NCBI RefSeq assembly: GCF_026341515.1 | Contig: NZ_JAPEOK010000001.1 | Span: 2,604,001-2,668,000, forward strand | Origin: Streptomyces sp. NBC_00878 | Lineage (GTDB): Bacteria > Actinomycetota > Actinomycetes > Streptomycetales > Streptomycetaceae | Direction of reading: 5' to 3' | Length of the DNA: 64,000 nt | Program-made: the position numbers and the translations under genes | In this document: one piece after another, positions 1-8,350 of the stretch | Position numbering within the stretch: position 1 is the first letter of the stretch | Layout of the letters: the number at the start of each line of letters is the position of its first letter | Notes under the pieces: model-generated | What the model was told of the DNA's origin: nothing | Database searches by the model: none | The model's input: only the letters and a program-made list of their open reading frames with translations

Positions 1-1059
1 GCTCCCCGCGCGTGGCGGGTCGTGCGGGGCGGGGCGGTCCTGTACGCCGTCGGGGTCGTGCTGACCTGTCTCGTGCCCTCACCGATCGGCACCAACGTGG
101 AGCGGCTCGCGGCGCTCTTCGCTCCCGCAGTACTGCTCGCGTGTGTGCGGGGCGCGGCCGGGTCCGGTGACCACCCCCGGCCCTCCGCACGGCAGACCTC
201 CTGGCGGCTGACCTCCGTGCGGCGGACCGTCGCACACTGGGCCGCCGCGCACCGGAACACGGCCCGCTGGACCGGCCCGCTCGCTCTCGCACTCGCCATG
301 TCGGTCGCTTGGCCCGCCATAACGACCGCCATCGACCTGCGGGTCACCGCGTCCGTACCGGCCTGGGCCACGCACACCGACGGGGTGCTCGCCAAGCTCG
401 ACCGGCTCAACGCGAATCGCAACCGGGTCGAGGTGGTCCCCGCCCGTGATCACCGCGAAGCCGCACTCTTCGCACCGCACGCGCAGCTGATGCGGGGCTG
501 GAACCGGCAGTTGGACGTCGAGCGGGGGCGGCTGTTCTACGAGGCCGCGCTCGACGCTCCGCGCTACCACGCCTGGCTGCGCCACTGGGCCGTGGGATAC
601 GTCGTCGTACCCGACGGAACACCCGACGGTCCCGCCAGGCACGAGGCCGCCCTCGTCGCCTCCGGGCAGGACTGGCTGGTGCCCGTGTGGCACGACGCGT
701 ACTGGAGGATCTACCGCGTCAGGGACGCGGAGCCGCTCGTCTCGGCGCCGGCCCGGGTGGTGCGGGCGGGTGAGGCGGCCGTGGTGCTGAGGGTGCCGCG
801 GGCCGGGACGGTGACCGTCCGGGTCCGGTACTCGCCGTGGCTGCGGGCCGCAGGGGCCTGCGTACGGCCGGACGGACCCTGGACGCGGCTGACCGTGCGG
901 CGGGCGGGGTTGTACCGGCTGGACTCCAGCTATGTGAACGGGCCCTCGGACGAGGGCGGTTGTCCACCGGCCGAGGGGAACGCCCGACAGGGGTCACGGT
1001 CGCATGTGGCGACACCGAGTTGGGCCCGCCCGCCGCGTCTCCTGGGACGCGGCGGGTAG
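1..1059 (+). CDS. C-terminal part of a large membrane protein (5' end outside the window)
   Basis: The frame is open from base 1, so the gene begins upstream; the first in-window GTG, at 22, is unlikely to be the true start. What is visible is one hydrophobic segment near residues 5-20, a second near residues 83-105 (counted from the GTG), and then a soluble extracytoplasmic tail of about 240 residues containing WAVGYVVVPDG and WHDAYWRIYRVRD. This architecture (membrane helices followed by a long extracellular domain) is familiar from actinobacterial integral membrane proteins loosely annotated as transporters or 6-pyruvoyl-tetrahydropterin-synthase-related proteins. I cannot assign a function. 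The last 40 residues are rich in Gly, Ser and Arg and may be a frameshifted extension. Confidence 0.7.
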   Translation, partial: APRAWRVVRGGAVLYAVGVVLTCLVPSPIGTNVERLAALFAPAVLLACVRGAAGSGDHPRPSARQTSWRLTSVRRTVAHWAAAHRNTARWTGPLALALAMSVAWPAITTAIDLRVTASVPAWATHTDGVLAKLDRLNANRNRVEVVPARDHREAALFAPHAQLMRGWNRQLDVERGRLFYEAALDAPRYHAWLRHWAVGYVVVPDGTPDGPARHEAALVASGQDWLVPVWHDAYWRIYRVRDAEPLVSAPARVVRAGEAAVVLRVPRAGTVTVRVRYSPWLRAAGACVRPDGPWTRLTVRRAGLYRLDSSYVNGPSDEGGCPPAEGNARQGSRSHVATPSWARPPRLLGRGG

Positions 1060-1089
1060 GCGCGGCGGTGGTCAGGTGCGCCTCGACGG

Positions 1090-1390
1090 TCAGTCGACGA
1101 GCGTGACGTCCTGGCGCTGGCGCGCGTGGAACTGTGGTCCGGCAGCGGAAGCCCGCCGCCGGACCGCAGTTCCATCACCGTGGCCTCGACACGGGCCGCG
1201 CCCGGCTTGAACCGTCCCGGCCCCGTCCGGTCGGTGTTCGTCCAGGGGTGCTCGGCGCCGTCGCAGACCGCGGTGGTGCCCCCGACGTACCGGCCCGGTG
1301 TGCTCGTGCGCGTGATCATCACCCCATTGGTGGCGAGTCCGCACCATCCGTCCTGGGCGCGTCCGAGTGTTGTCCGCGTGTTGTCACGCT
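1090..1390 (-). pseudogene. Possible frameshifted small gene opposite the membrane protein
   Basis: On the minus strand a protein-like stretch (for example DGWCGLATNGVMITRTS and VCDGAEHPWTN) has strongly G/C-biased third positions. Near base 1125 the reading must shift frame to reach a tidy C-terminus ending QDVTLVD with a stop at 1090-1092. In the original frame the ORF instead runs into low-quality sequence opposite the upstream gene. This suggests a decayed or frameshifted small gene. I do not recognise the family, and the interval could also be simple intergenic DNA with chance coding bias. Confidence 0.3.
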
Positions 1391-1488
1391 TCCCTCCCCG
1401 CTGTTCCGATGAGTTCGCGACGGGCGCATGGTCTATCCATACGGGCGACAACAACGCCGCCCCAACTCATCGCACGTGGAGGTACACC

Positions 1489-1701
1489 ATGTGTTCCCAC
1501 CAGTCTTCGTGCCCGTCCCCCGACCGCTCCGCGCGCGCCGACCAGGCCGAGGCGCACATCGTCTCCTCGCACCCCGAGCAGGGCTGGTACCTGCTGTGCG
1601 ACGGCTCGATCGTCTTCGACGACACCGGCGCGCTGCTGCCCGACGGGCGGGTCGTCGCCCCGCATCGGGTGCCGGCCGAGCAGCTGACGATCGCGGCCTG
1701 A
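1489..1701 (+). CDS. DUF5999 family small protein
   Basis: A 70-residue protein starting MCSHQSSCPSPDRS. The core EQGWYLLCDGSIVFDDTG followed by LLPDG is characteristic of the small Streptomyces family DUF5999. The start is chosen because GGAGG lies 7 bases upstream of ATG 1489; longer readings of the same frame have no ribosome binding site. The N-terminal Cys and His residues could suggest metal binding, but no role is established. It stands alone, followed by a short tandem repeat. Confidence 0.8.
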   Translation: MCSHQSSCPSPDRSARADQAEAHIVSSHPEQGWYLLCDGSIVFDDTGALLPDGRVVAPHRVPAEQLTIAA

Positions 1702-1713
1702 CGCCCCCTCATC

Positions 1714-1769
1714 CGCTCTGACAGCCGCTCCGACAGCCGCTCCGACAGCTGCTCCGACAGCTGCTCCGA
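1714..1769. repeat. 12-bp tandem repeat, about 4.7 copies
   Basis: Units of the form CGCTCCGACAGC are repeated head to tail at 1714, 1726, 1738, 1750 and (partial) 1762, starting 13 bases after the stop of the DUF5999 gene. Copies differ by one or two bases. No function is apparent. Confidence 0.85.
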
Positions 1770-1875
1770 ATAGAACAGCAAGGACGAAGCACCGCAGTAT
1801 CGCGACGCATTGACTGCCGTCATGATGGCGATACGCTCCTGGTGCGACCCCACCACGACAAGGGGGCGGACCGCC

Positions 1876-2139
1876 ATGAAGCCGAGGAATCCCCAGCCCG
1901 GAAACCCCCACCCCCAGGACGTCGACACCTTCGCGCGTGACCGTCTCCCGCCGCGCGACCAGTGGCCCGAGCTCCGCTTCGACCTCCCCGAGCCGCGCTG
2001 TCCCCAGCGCCTCAACTGCGCCGCCGAGCTCCTCGCCCTCCCGGCCGCGGACCGCCCGGTCTTCCGTACGGCCTCCGGTGACACCTGGATCTACGGCGAA
2101 CCGCGCACCCGGGTCGACCGCGTAGCGCACGTCCTGACC
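1876..2139 (+). pseudogene. Truncated AMP-dependent acyl-CoA ligase (N-terminal fragment)
   Basis: From ATG 1876 (purine-rich AGGGGGCGGA upstream) the frame reads DTFARDRLPPRDQWPELRFD, then RLNCAAELL and SGDTWIYGEPRTRVDRVAHVLT. This matches the first 80-90 residues of benzoate/2-aminobenzoate-CoA ligase-type AMP-forming synthetases, which are normally about 500-550 residues. Homology stops at about 2139; the frame then continues as unrelated sequence to 2256. The P-loop-like and adenylation motifs are all missing, so the product cannot be an active ligase. It lies directly upstream of a PaaX-type regulator, a common partner of aromatic-CoA catabolic genes, so the fragment is probably what remains of the regulated gene after a deletion. 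Confidence 0.75.
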
Positions 2140-2185
2140 GCCGCACCCGGTGTGGTGACGTCAACCCGGCACGCACGGAAGGCGA

Positions 2186-2201
2186 TTCCGTACGAACGGA
2201 A
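2186..2201. promoter_or_regulatory. Palindrome upstream of the PaaX-type gene (putative operator)
   Basis: TTCCGT (2186-2191) and ACGGAA (2196-2201) form a perfect inverted repeat around ACGA, 60 bp upstream of the proposed regulator start. A TAGAGT hexamer at 2249-2254 resembles a -10 box and would place the transcript start almost on the GTG at 2262. Autoregulation by the PaaX-type protein is an inference. Confidence 0.45.
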
Positions 2202-2261
2202 AGTGATCTCCTGCCCTCGGATGGCGATGCGGCGTGACGGTGACGATCTAGAGTGATCAAC

Positions 2262-3095
2262 GTGTCCGAGCAGCACACTCCCCGGTCCCTCATCGTCACC
2301 TTCTACGGCGCGTACGGCCGCTTCGCCCCTGGCCCCGTACCCGTGGCCGAACTGATCCGGCTTCTCGCCGCGGTCGGCGTGGACGCGCCCTCCGTGCGCT
2401 CGTCGGTGTCCCGGCTCAAACGCCGCGGGCTGCTCCTGCCGGCGCGCACGGCGTCGGGCGCGGCCGGGTACGTGCTGTCGCCGGACGCGCGGCAGCTCCT
2501 CGACGACGGCGACCGGCGGGTCTACGCGGCCTCGTCCCCCGAGGACGACGGCTGGGTGCTCGCCGTGTTCTCGGTGCCGGAATCCGAGCGGCAGAAACGT
2601 CACGTACTGCGCTCCCGTCTGTCCGGCCTCGGTTTCGGGACGGCCGCCCCCGGGGTGTGGCTCGCGCCGGCCCGCCTCTACGAAGAGACCCGCCACACGT
2701 TGGAACGGCTGCGTCTCGACGCGTACGTGGAGCTGTTCCGCGGCGAGCACCTGGGCTTCGCGGCGACGGCGGACGCGGTCGCCCGCTGGTGGGACCTGGC
2801 CGCGATCGCCAAGCAGCACGAGGCGTTTCTCGACACCCACGCGCGCGTGCTGCACGACTGGGAGGCGCGGGCGGACACCCCCGAGGAGGAGGCGTACCGC
2901 GACTACCTGCTCGCCCTGGACACCTGGCGCCACCTCCCGTACGCCGACCCCGGACTGCCTCCCGCCCTGCTGCCCGAGGACTGGCCGGGTGCCCGCTCGG
3001 CCGCCGTCTTCCGGGCGCTGCACGAGCGGCTGAGGGACGCGGGGGCGGCCTTCGCGGGCGTACCGGAGAACCACCCCAAACCGGAAACCACGTGA
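2262..3095 (+). CDS. PaaX family transcriptional regulator
   Basis: A 277-residue protein. The N-terminal winged helix-turn-helix (about residues 5-75) reads PRSLIVTFYGAYGR then SVRSSVSRLKRRGLL, typical of PaaX. The central part (DDGWVLAVFSVPESERQKRH) and the C-terminal helical part (RDYLLALDTWRHLPYADPGLP) follow the PaaX and PaaX-C organisation. PaaX repressors sense aryl-CoA thioesters and control aromatic acid degradation. GTG 2262 is preferred to GTG 2253 because a TAGAGT -10-like hexamer ends at 2254, which suggests a leaderless transcript. The upstream gene is a truncated acyl-CoA ligase, so the natural target may be gone. Confidence 0.85.
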   Translation: MSEQHTPRSLIVTFYGAYGRFAPGPVPVAELIRLLAAVGVDAPSVRSSVSRLKRRGLLLPARTASGAAGYVLSPDARQLLDDGDRRVYAASSPEDDGWVLAVFSVPESERQKRHVLRSRLSGLGFGTAAPGVWLAPARLYEETRHTLERLRLDAYVELFRGEHLGFAATADAVARWWDLAAIAKQHEAFLDTHARVLHDWEARADTPEEEAYRDYLLALDTWRHLPYADPGLPPALLPEDWPGARSAAVFRALHERLRDAGAAFAGVPENHPKPETT

Positions 3096-3178
3096 CGCCA
3101 GTCACACTTTGGGCCGCTAAGGCAACGCTCAGGCTGCTCAGTCCCTCTTCTCATGTTTCTTACCTAGCGTCGTGACGC

Positions 3179-4072
3179 ATGAGTCTGATGCGCAGTCTGA
3201 ACCGGGCGCTGTCCGCCACCACCGGCCTCCAGGTGCGTAGGGCGGCACCCGTCGCACCGCCCCGGCGCAAGGAGGCCGCCGTGAAACCCGGGAAGCGGCC
3301 CACGCCGGTGTACCGATGTCCCGGGCCCGGGGACCTCGCGACGGACCGGCTGCTGCGGGAGCCGGTCTTCATCATGTCTCCCGTGCGTTCCGGCTCGACC
3401 CTGCTGCGGATGCTCCTGAACGCGCACTCACGGCTCCACTCCCCGCACGAGCTGCACATCCGCCGCCTGGAGGTCGACTTCGGCAGCAAGCTGTCGCAGC
3501 GCGCCATGAGCGCCCTCGACCTGGAGCGCGGCGATCTGGAGCACCTGCTCTGGGACCGGGTCATGCACCGCGAACTGGTCAGGTCCGGCAAGGACTTCAT
3601 CGTCGAGAAGACACCCAGCAACGCGTTCGTGTACGGGCGCGTCCGGGACTGCTGGCCCGACGCCCGCTTCGTCTTCCTGCTCCGCCACCCGGTGTCCATC
3701 GCCCGGTCCTGGCACGAGGGCGACCCCGGCAAGCGCACCTTCGACGAGGCCGCGGCCGACGCCCTGCGCTACATGAAGGCCGTCGACAACGCCCGCAAGG
3801 GGATCACCGGCGGCCACACCCTGCGCTACGAGGACATCACCGCCGACCCCGAGAAGGAGCTGCGCCGGCTCTGTGCCTTCCTGGACGTGGACTTCGAGCC
3901 GTCGATGCTCGACTACGGGAAGAAGGACGACACACAGGTCGTGAAGGGCCTCGGCGACTGGCGGGACAAGATCCGCAGCGGCCAGGTGCAGAGCGGCCGG
4001 GCGCTGCCCGCCGAGGACGAGATACCGGAGATCCTGCGACCGATGTGCGAGGCCTGGGGCTACACCTCGTGA
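3179..4072 (+). CDS. Sulfotransferase
   Basis: A 297-residue cytosolic sulfotransferase. The 5'-phosphosulfate binding loop is visible as IMSPVRSGSTLLRMLL (about residues 62-77) and the 3'-phosphate binding region as FVFLLRHPVSIARSW (about 163-177). These bind PAPS, and the enzyme moves sulfate to a hydroxyl or amino group of an acceptor, usually a glycan or lipid. It is the first gene of a four-gene set in which every junction overlaps: the next gene starts at GTG 4069 inside the stop codon. The last gene is an APS kinase that would make its PAPS donor. A glycosyltransferase between them points to a sugar acceptor, but the acceptor itself is unknown. Confidence 0.9.
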   Translation: MSLMRSLNRALSATTGLQVRRAAPVAPPRRKEAAVKPGKRPTPVYRCPGPGDLATDRLLREPVFIMSPVRSGSTLLRMLLNAHSRLHSPHELHIRRLEVDFGSKLSQRAMSALDLERGDLEHLLWDRVMHRELVRSGKDFIVEKTPSNAFVYGRVRDCWPDARFVFLLRHPVSIARSWHEGDPGKRTFDEAAADALRYMKAVDNARKGITGGHTLRYEDITADPEKELRRLCAFLDVDFEPSMLDYGKKDDTQVVKGLGDWRDKIRSGQVQSGRALPAEDEIPEILRPMCEAWGYTS

Positions 4073-4530
4073 AGCCGCACGCCGAGATAGCGGAGGTCTG
4101 GCCGCGCGAGGGGCGCGTCAGACTCGTCGGACACATCCACGGGCGGCCCGCCGAGGGCGAGTGGCGGCTGCTGCTCACCCGCCGCGGCCACGCGGGCCGG
4201 CGCCTCGACTATCCCGCGCTGGTGAAGGGCGACCGCTTCGAGGGCGAGCTGCCCCTCGCCGACCTGGCGGCGGCGACCGACACCGCCGAGATCGGGGCCG
4301 GAGTCGAGGGCGGAGTCGGGTCCGGAGTCGGGGGCGAGGTCGAGGAGTGGGACATCCATCTCACGGACGGCGAGGTGGAGTTGCGGGCCGGACGGCGGCT
4401 CGACGACATCCACGGCAAGAAGCGGATCATGGTCTTTCCCGAACAGCGGGTAGCCGGTATCGGCGTGCGCCCGTACTACACAGTGAAGGACAACCTTTCG
4501 CTGGAGTGCCGCACGGGAGCCACGATATGA
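4069..4530 (+). CDS. Small uncharacterised protein of the sulfotransferase operon
   Basis: A 153-residue protein starting at GTG 4069, which overlaps the sulfotransferase stop by four bases (GTGA); its own stop overlaps the next start by four bases (ATGA). It opens VKPHAEIAEVWPREGRVRLVG and has a Gly/Val/Glu-rich middle (about residues 75-95, GAGVEGGVGSGVGGEVEEW) before a C-terminal part ending YYTVKDNLSLECRTG. There is no signal peptide or membrane segment. The tight coupling suggests a role in the same pathway, perhaps as a small beta-sheet accessory domain for the transferases. I do not recognise a family. Confidence 0.75.
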   Translation: MKPHAEIAEVWPREGRVRLVGHIHGRPAEGEWRLLLTRRGHAGRRLDYPALVKGDRFEGELPLADLAAATDTAEIGAGVEGGVGSGVGGEVEEWDIHLTDGEVELRAGRRLDDIHGKKRIMVFPEQRVAGIGVRPYYTVKDNLSLECRTGATI

Positions 4531-5801
4531 CGGTCGATCAGCTCGGGAAGCGCCCGAAGGTCCGCTATCTGCTCCTGCACGCGTACGGCCGCGGCGGCAC
4601 CATCCGCACGGTGATGAACCAGGCCAACTCCCTGGTGCGGGCGGGCTGGCAGGTCGAGCTGGTGAGCGCGCTGCGCCGCCGTGACGAGCTCCAGTTCCCG
4701 CTCGATCCGCGGGTGACGGTCACGACGGTCGTCGATCAGCGCGAGGAGACCCACACCCCGCCGTCGGGCATGGTCGGGCGCTGGCAGGACTGGCGCCGCG
4801 GGCGGCTCACCGAGCAGCCCGCGCGGCACGTCCCGCAGGGCGAGTTCGGCCACCGCTACTTCAACCGGTACGTGGAGCGGCGGCTGATCGCGTACCTCTC
4901 CTCGCTGCGTGACGGGATCCTGGTGACCACGCGGCCCGCGCTCAACTTCCTTGCCGCGGAGCACGCGACGGGCGGCGTGGTGCGCGTCGCGCAGGAACAC
5001 ATGAACCATGGCACGCACAAGCACGACGTACGGCAGCGCATCCGGGAGACGTACGGGCGCTTCGACGCGGTCGCCGTCCTGACGGAACGGGACCGCGAGG
5101 AGTACGAGCAGTTGCTGCCCTGCACCCGGGTCGTCCGCATCCCCAACGCCGTGCACTCCCTCGACCAGGTCCCCTCCGACCACCGCTCGAAGATCGCGGT
5201 GGCGGCGGGACGGCTCTTCCCGCAGAAGGGCTTCGACCTGCTGATCCCGGCATGGGCGAAGCTCGTCGAGGCGTACCCCGACTGGCAGTTGAGGATCTAC
5301 GGCAGCGGCGAGAGGAAGGCCGAGCTGCGAGGACTCATCGAAGAACACCACCTCTACAACCACGTGTTCCTGATGGGCCACACGGACCGGCTCGACGACG
5401 AACTCGCCAAGGCCTCCTTCTACGTGCTCAGTTCGCGGTTCGAGGGACTGCCGATGGTGATGATCGAGGCCATGAGCCACTCGCTTCCGGTGGTGAGCTT
5501 CGACTGTCCGACCGGGCCCTCGGACGTGCTCACGCACGGAGTCGACGGTCTGCTGGTCGCCCCGGAGGACCCCGACGCGCTCGCCGACGCCATGGCCAAG
5601 CTGATGGGCGACCGGGCGTTGCGCGCGGACATGGGCGTCGCCGCCGTACTGACGGCAGCCTCGTACGGCCCGGACGCCGTGCACCCCCGCTGGGAGGCCC
5701 TCTTCAGCGAACTCCACGAAGTGCGCGAGCTGCGCAGGCTCCACGAACTTTCCGATCAACGACACCGCGTCACGGGTGCCTCGAAGGGACAGCGCGCATG
5801 A
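4527..5801 (+). CDS. Glycosyltransferase family 4 (GT-B fold)
   Basis: A 424-residue GT-B glycosyltransferase. The N-terminal domain opens YLLLHAYGRGGTIRTVMNQA, the usual GT4 glycine-rich start. The C-terminal nucleotide-sugar domain has AAGRLFPQKGFDLLIPAW (about residue 230), then SRFEGLPMVMIEAMSHSLPV with the two Glu residues of the EX7E-type motif, then FDCPTGPSDV. It transfers a sugar from a nucleotide donor to an unknown acceptor. ATG 4527 overlaps the preceding stop, and its own stop overlaps the APS kinase start, so translation is coupled through the whole operon. Likely role: building the glycan that the sulfotransferase decorates. Confidence 0.9.
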   Translation: MTVDQLGKRPKVRYLLLHAYGRGGTIRTVMNQANSLVRAGWQVELVSALRRRDELQFPLDPRVTVTTVVDQREETHTPPSGMVGRWQDWRRGRLTEQPARHVPQGEFGHRYFNRYVERRLIAYLSSLRDGILVTTRPALNFLAAEHATGGVVRVAQEHMNHGTHKHDVRQRIRETYGRFDAVAVLTERDREEYEQLLPCTRVVRIPNAVHSLDQVPSDHRSKIAVAAGRLFPQKGFDLLIPAWAKLVEAYPDWQLRIYGSGERKAELRGLIEEHHLYNHVFLMGHTDRLDDELAKASFYVLSSRFEGLPMVMIEAMSHSLPVVSFDCPTGPSDVLTHGVDGLLVAPEDPDALADAMAKLMGDRALRADMGVAAVLTAASYGPDAVHPRWEALFSELHEVRELRRLHELSDQRHRVTGASKGQRA

Positions 5802-6373
5802 TCACCACGGCCAGGGGCCACCGTCGGCAGCCCCCCGCGGCTCGGGGAGCCACGATCTGGCTCACCGGGCTGCCGAGCGCGGGCAAGACGACCATCGCCC
5901 GCCTCCTCGCCGGCCGGCTGCGGTCCGAGGGGCACCGCGTGGAGGTCCTCGACGGCGACGAGGTCCGCCGCTTCCTCTCCGCCGGCCTCGGCTTCTCCCG
6001 CGAGGACCGCAACACCAATGTGCAGCGCATCGGCCTGGTCGCCGAAGTCCTTGCACGCAACGGGGTGTTGGCGGTGGTACCGGTCATCGCGCCGTACGCC
6101 GACAGCCGCGAGGCGGTGCGCAAACGGCACGAGGCGAGCGGTACGCCGTACATCGAGGTGCACGTCGCCACACCGGTCGAGGTGTGCCGCGAGCGCGATG
6201 TGAAGGGCCTCTACGCGAGGCAGGCGGCGGGGCGGCTGACCGGGCTCACGGGGATCGACGACCCGTACGAGCCGCCGCCGGCCCCCGCGCTGTCCCTGGA
6301 GACACAGTCGCAGACACCCGAGGAGTCGGCGGACGCGGTGCACGCGGTCATGGCGGCGAGGGGGCTGGTGTAA
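5798..6373 (+). CDS. cysC: Adenylylsulfate (APS) kinase
   Basis: A 191-residue APS kinase, normal length for a stand-alone CysC. It has the P-loop GLPSAGKTT (about residues 26-34), DGDEVRRFL, the APS-binding stretch FSREDRNTNVQRIG, and the lid region DVKGLYARQAAG. It phosphorylates APS to PAPS, the universal sulfate donor. ATG 5798 overlaps the glycosyltransferase stop. No ATP sulfurylase gene is nearby, so APS must come from elsewhere in the genome. Its position at the end of a sulfotransferase operon suggests a dedicated PAPS supply rather than cysteine biosynthesis. Confidence 0.92.
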   Translation: MITTARGHRRQPPAARGATIWLTGLPSAGKTTIARLLAGRLRSEGHRVEVLDGDEVRRFLSAGLGFSREDRNTNVQRIGLVAEVLARNGVLAVVPVIAPYADSREAVRKRHEASGTPYIEVHVATPVEVCRERDVKGLYARQAAGRLTGLTGIDDPYEPPPAPALSLETQSQTPEESADAVHAVMAARGLV

Positions 6374-6391
6374 CGACGGGTGCGTGAGTAG

Positions 6392-6448
6392 GTACGAGTG
6401 CGTACGTACGGGCTGAGCTGTACGTACGAGTGCGTACGTACGGCTGAG
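6392..6448. repeat. Direct repeat of about 25 bp
   Basis: Two near-identical copies at 6392-6417 and 6424-6448, each beginning GTACGAGTGCGTACG and ending CTGAG, lie between the APS kinase stop and the terminator. Each copy contains the self-complementary TACGTA. No protein-coding signal is present. Confidence 0.8.
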
Positions 6449-6470
6449 TGCGGGCGCCCGCAGTCCGTCC

Positions 6471-6533
6471 AAGCAGGGCCGCTGGCGGCCGGGCACGTTG
6501 ATGCCTGGCCTCCAGCGGCCCTGCTTGCCTTTT
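6471..6533 (+). terminator. Strong intrinsic terminator of the sulfotransferase operon
   Basis: A perfect 15-bp inverted repeat (6471-6485, AAGCAGGGCCGCTGG, and 6512-6526) with a further imperfect inner stem is followed by a TTTTT run at 6530-6534. It sits 97 bases after the APS kinase stop. Confidence 0.85.
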
Positions 6534-6733
6534 TGCCATCGAGACCGCCGTCATGGATGCGCAACAACGCGGGTCACGGAGTCACGACTCGTCGATAGGC
6601 GCGTAACGACGGGTGCCGAGCGCGGGAGGCGGACCGTTTCCCTGGGTAGACAGCCCGATACCAGGCCGAACGTCCCTAATAGGGGCTGCCGAACGCCTCT
6701 GTCCGGTTGCGTCGTACCATTCGTCAAGTTGAA

Positions 6734-6749
6734 AGCAGGACATCCTGCT
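6734..6749. promoter_or_regulatory. Palindrome overlapping the ribosome binding site of the ATP-binding regulator
   Basis: AGCAGGA (6734-6740) and TCCTGCT (6743-6749) are perfect complements two bases apart, immediately before ATG 6752. The AGGA inside the first arm is the only Shine-Dalgarno candidate, so a hairpin here could mask it; alternatively it is a protein binding site. Confidence 0.45.
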
Positions 6750-6751
6750 CC

Positions 6752-7204
6752 ATGAACGGACCCGCCTTGCACGAACCCCACGCTCCAGCCTCCTGGCGCA
6801 TCGCACTGCCGCACACCGCCGCGGCAGTGCCCGTCGCCCGTGCCCTGGTCCGTACCGCACTCGCCGAGCTGGAACACGCCGCCGACAGCGACACCGCCGA
6901 GCTGCTCACCGCCGAGCTCGTGGCGAACGCCGTGGAGCACACCAAGGGCGACCGGCCCATAGAGCTGGTCGTGGAGCTGCTGCCGACCGGCTGTCAGGTG
7001 GAGGTGCACGACCCCGACCCGGCCCCGCCGGGCAATCTCACGGTCCCCGACCCGCCGGGCGAGCCCGACCCCTGGCAGGAGCACGGCCGCGGCCTGCTGC
7101 TGATCCGCACCCTCAGCTCGTCGTGCGGACACCGCCCCACGGACTCCGGGAAGGCGGTCTGGTTCCGGCTGCCGGTGATTCCGCACCAGCGGAATCCGCT
7201 GTAA
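6752..7204 (+). CDS. ATP-binding regulatory protein (HATPase_c_2, anti-sigma type)
   Basis: A 150-residue single-domain protein of the GHKL ATPase superfamily. The N-box is AELLTAELVANAVEHTKG (about residues 49-66), and the G-boxes are EVHDPDP and HGRGLLLIRTLSSSCG. Such small kinase-like proteins are abundant in Streptomyces and act as anti-sigma or anti-anti-sigma partners; the substrate here is unknown. ATG 6752 follows a palindrome that contains the AGGA ribosome site. It stands alone between a terminator upstream and an octamer tandem repeat downstream. Confidence 0.85.
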   Translation: MNGPALHEPHAPASWRIALPHTAAAVPVARALVRTALAELEHAADSDTAELLTAELVANAVEHTKGDRPIELVVELLPTGCQVEVHDPDPAPPGNLTVPDPPGEPDPWQEHGRGLLLIRTLSSSCGHRPTDSGKAVWFRLPVIPHQRNPL

Positions 7205-7232
7205 CGACAGCGTCACCGCCGCACCCCTCAGG

Positions 7233-7288
7233 CACTCGGGCACTCGGGCACTCGGGCACTCGGGCACTCGGGCACTCGGGCACTCGGG
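7233..7288. repeat. Seven tandem copies of an octamer
   Basis: CACTCGGG is repeated seven times without interruption. Next to it a 16-bp direct repeat (7287-7302 and 7308-7323, GGCGAGGGTCGCCACC) duplicates the last codons of argF on the other side of its stop codon, which suggests slippage at this convergent gene end. Confidence 0.9.
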
Positions 7289-7304
7289 CGAGGGTCGCCA
7301 CCGC

Positions 7305-8312
7305 TCAGGCGAGGGTCGCCACCAGCATTGCCTTGATCGTGTGCAGCCGGTTCTCCGCCTCGTCGAAGACGACCGAGCGGTCCGACTCGAAGACCTCGTC
7401 GGTGACCTCCAGCGAGTCCAGGCCGTGCCGCTCGTGGATCTCGCGGCCGACCTTGGTGCCCAGGTCATGGAAGGCCGGCAGGCAGTGCAGGAACTTGACG
7501 TCCGCGTTGCCGGTGGCCCGCAGGACGTCCATCGTCACGGCGTACGGGCCGAGGGCGACGATGCGCTCGTCCCAGACCTCCTTGGGCTCTCCCATGGACA
7601 CCCAGACGTCGGTGGCGACGAAGTCGGCGCCCGCAACCCCCTCCGCGACGTCCTCGGTGAGCATGACCCGCGCCCCGCTGCGCACGGCCAGCTCGCGCGC
7701 CCGCTCGACGATCTCCTCGGCGGGCCAGTAGGCCTTCGGCGCGACGATCCGTACGTCCATGCCGAGCAGCGCGCCGGTGACCAGGTACGAATTGCCCATG
7801 TTGAAGCGCGCGTCGCCGAGGTAGGCGAAGGCGATCCCGTTCAGCGGCTTGCTGGTGTGCTCGGTCATCGTGAGGACGTCGGCGAGCATCTGGGTCGGGT
7901 GCCAGGCGTCGGTCAGACCGTTGTAGACGGGTACGCCCGCGTGGGCGGCCAGTTCCTCGACACCCTCCTGACTGTCCCCGCGGTACTGGATCGCGTGGAA
8001 CATCCGGCCGAGCACCCGCGCGGTGTCCTTCACGGACTCCTTGTGCCCCATCTGCGAACCCGACGGGTCGAGATACGTGGTGGAGGCGCCCTGGTCCGCG
8101 GCCGCGACCTCGAACGCGCAGCGCGTGCGCGTCGAGGTCTTCTCGAAGATCAGCGCGATGTTCCGGCCCCGCAGGTACTGGGTCTCCGTCCCGGCCTTCT
8201 TCGCCGCCTTCAGCTCTGCGGCGAGCTCGATCAGACCGCGGAACTCCTCCTCCGTGAAGTCCAGCTCCTTCAGGAAGTGGCGGCCGGCGAGGGCGTACGG
8301 GACTGTCGCCAT
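7305..8312 (-). CDS. argF: Ornithine carbamoyltransferase (probably catabolic)
   Basis: A 335-residue ornithine carbamoyltransferase. It has the carbamoyl-phosphate loop FEKTSTRTR (about residues 55-63), HAIQYRG, the ornithine-side SMG motif in DVWVSMGEP, and the catalytic HCLPAF (about residue 273). The reaction is carbamoyl phosphate + ornithine to citrulline, or the reverse. Its neighbour, the arginine deiminase on the same strand upstream, makes citrulline from arginine, so here the enzyme likely runs toward ornithine and carbamoyl phosphate. No arginine biosynthesis gene is nearby, and no carbamate kinase is visible. A 236-bp AT-richer gap with spaced repeats lies upstream, suggesting its own promoter. 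Confidence 0.93.
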   Translation of the reverse strand: MATVPYALAGRHFLKELDFTEEEFRGLIELAAELKAAKKAGTETQYLRGRNIALIFEKTSTRTRCAFEVAAADQGASTTYLDPSGSQMGHKESVKDTARVLGRMFHAIQYRGDSQEGVEELAAHAGVPVYNGLTDAWHPTQMLADVLTMTEHTSKPLNGIAFAYLGDARFNMGNSYLVTGALLGMDVRIVAPKAYWPAEEIVERARELAVRSGARVMLTEDVAEGVAGADFVATDVWVSMGEPKEVWDERIVALGPYAVTMDVLRATGNADVKFLHCLPAFHDLGTKVGREIHERHGLDSLEVTDEVFESDRSVVFDEAENRLHTIKAMLVATLA

Positions 8313-8350
8313 GGGGGCGCTCCAGGGTTACGTAAACAGGGACTCTTGGA

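Noticed and set aside
7233..7288. Octamer array, and similar arrays at 8512 and 12052, as CRISPR
   Set aside because: Units are 7-9 bp with no spacers and no cas genes nearby; they are simple tandem repeats.
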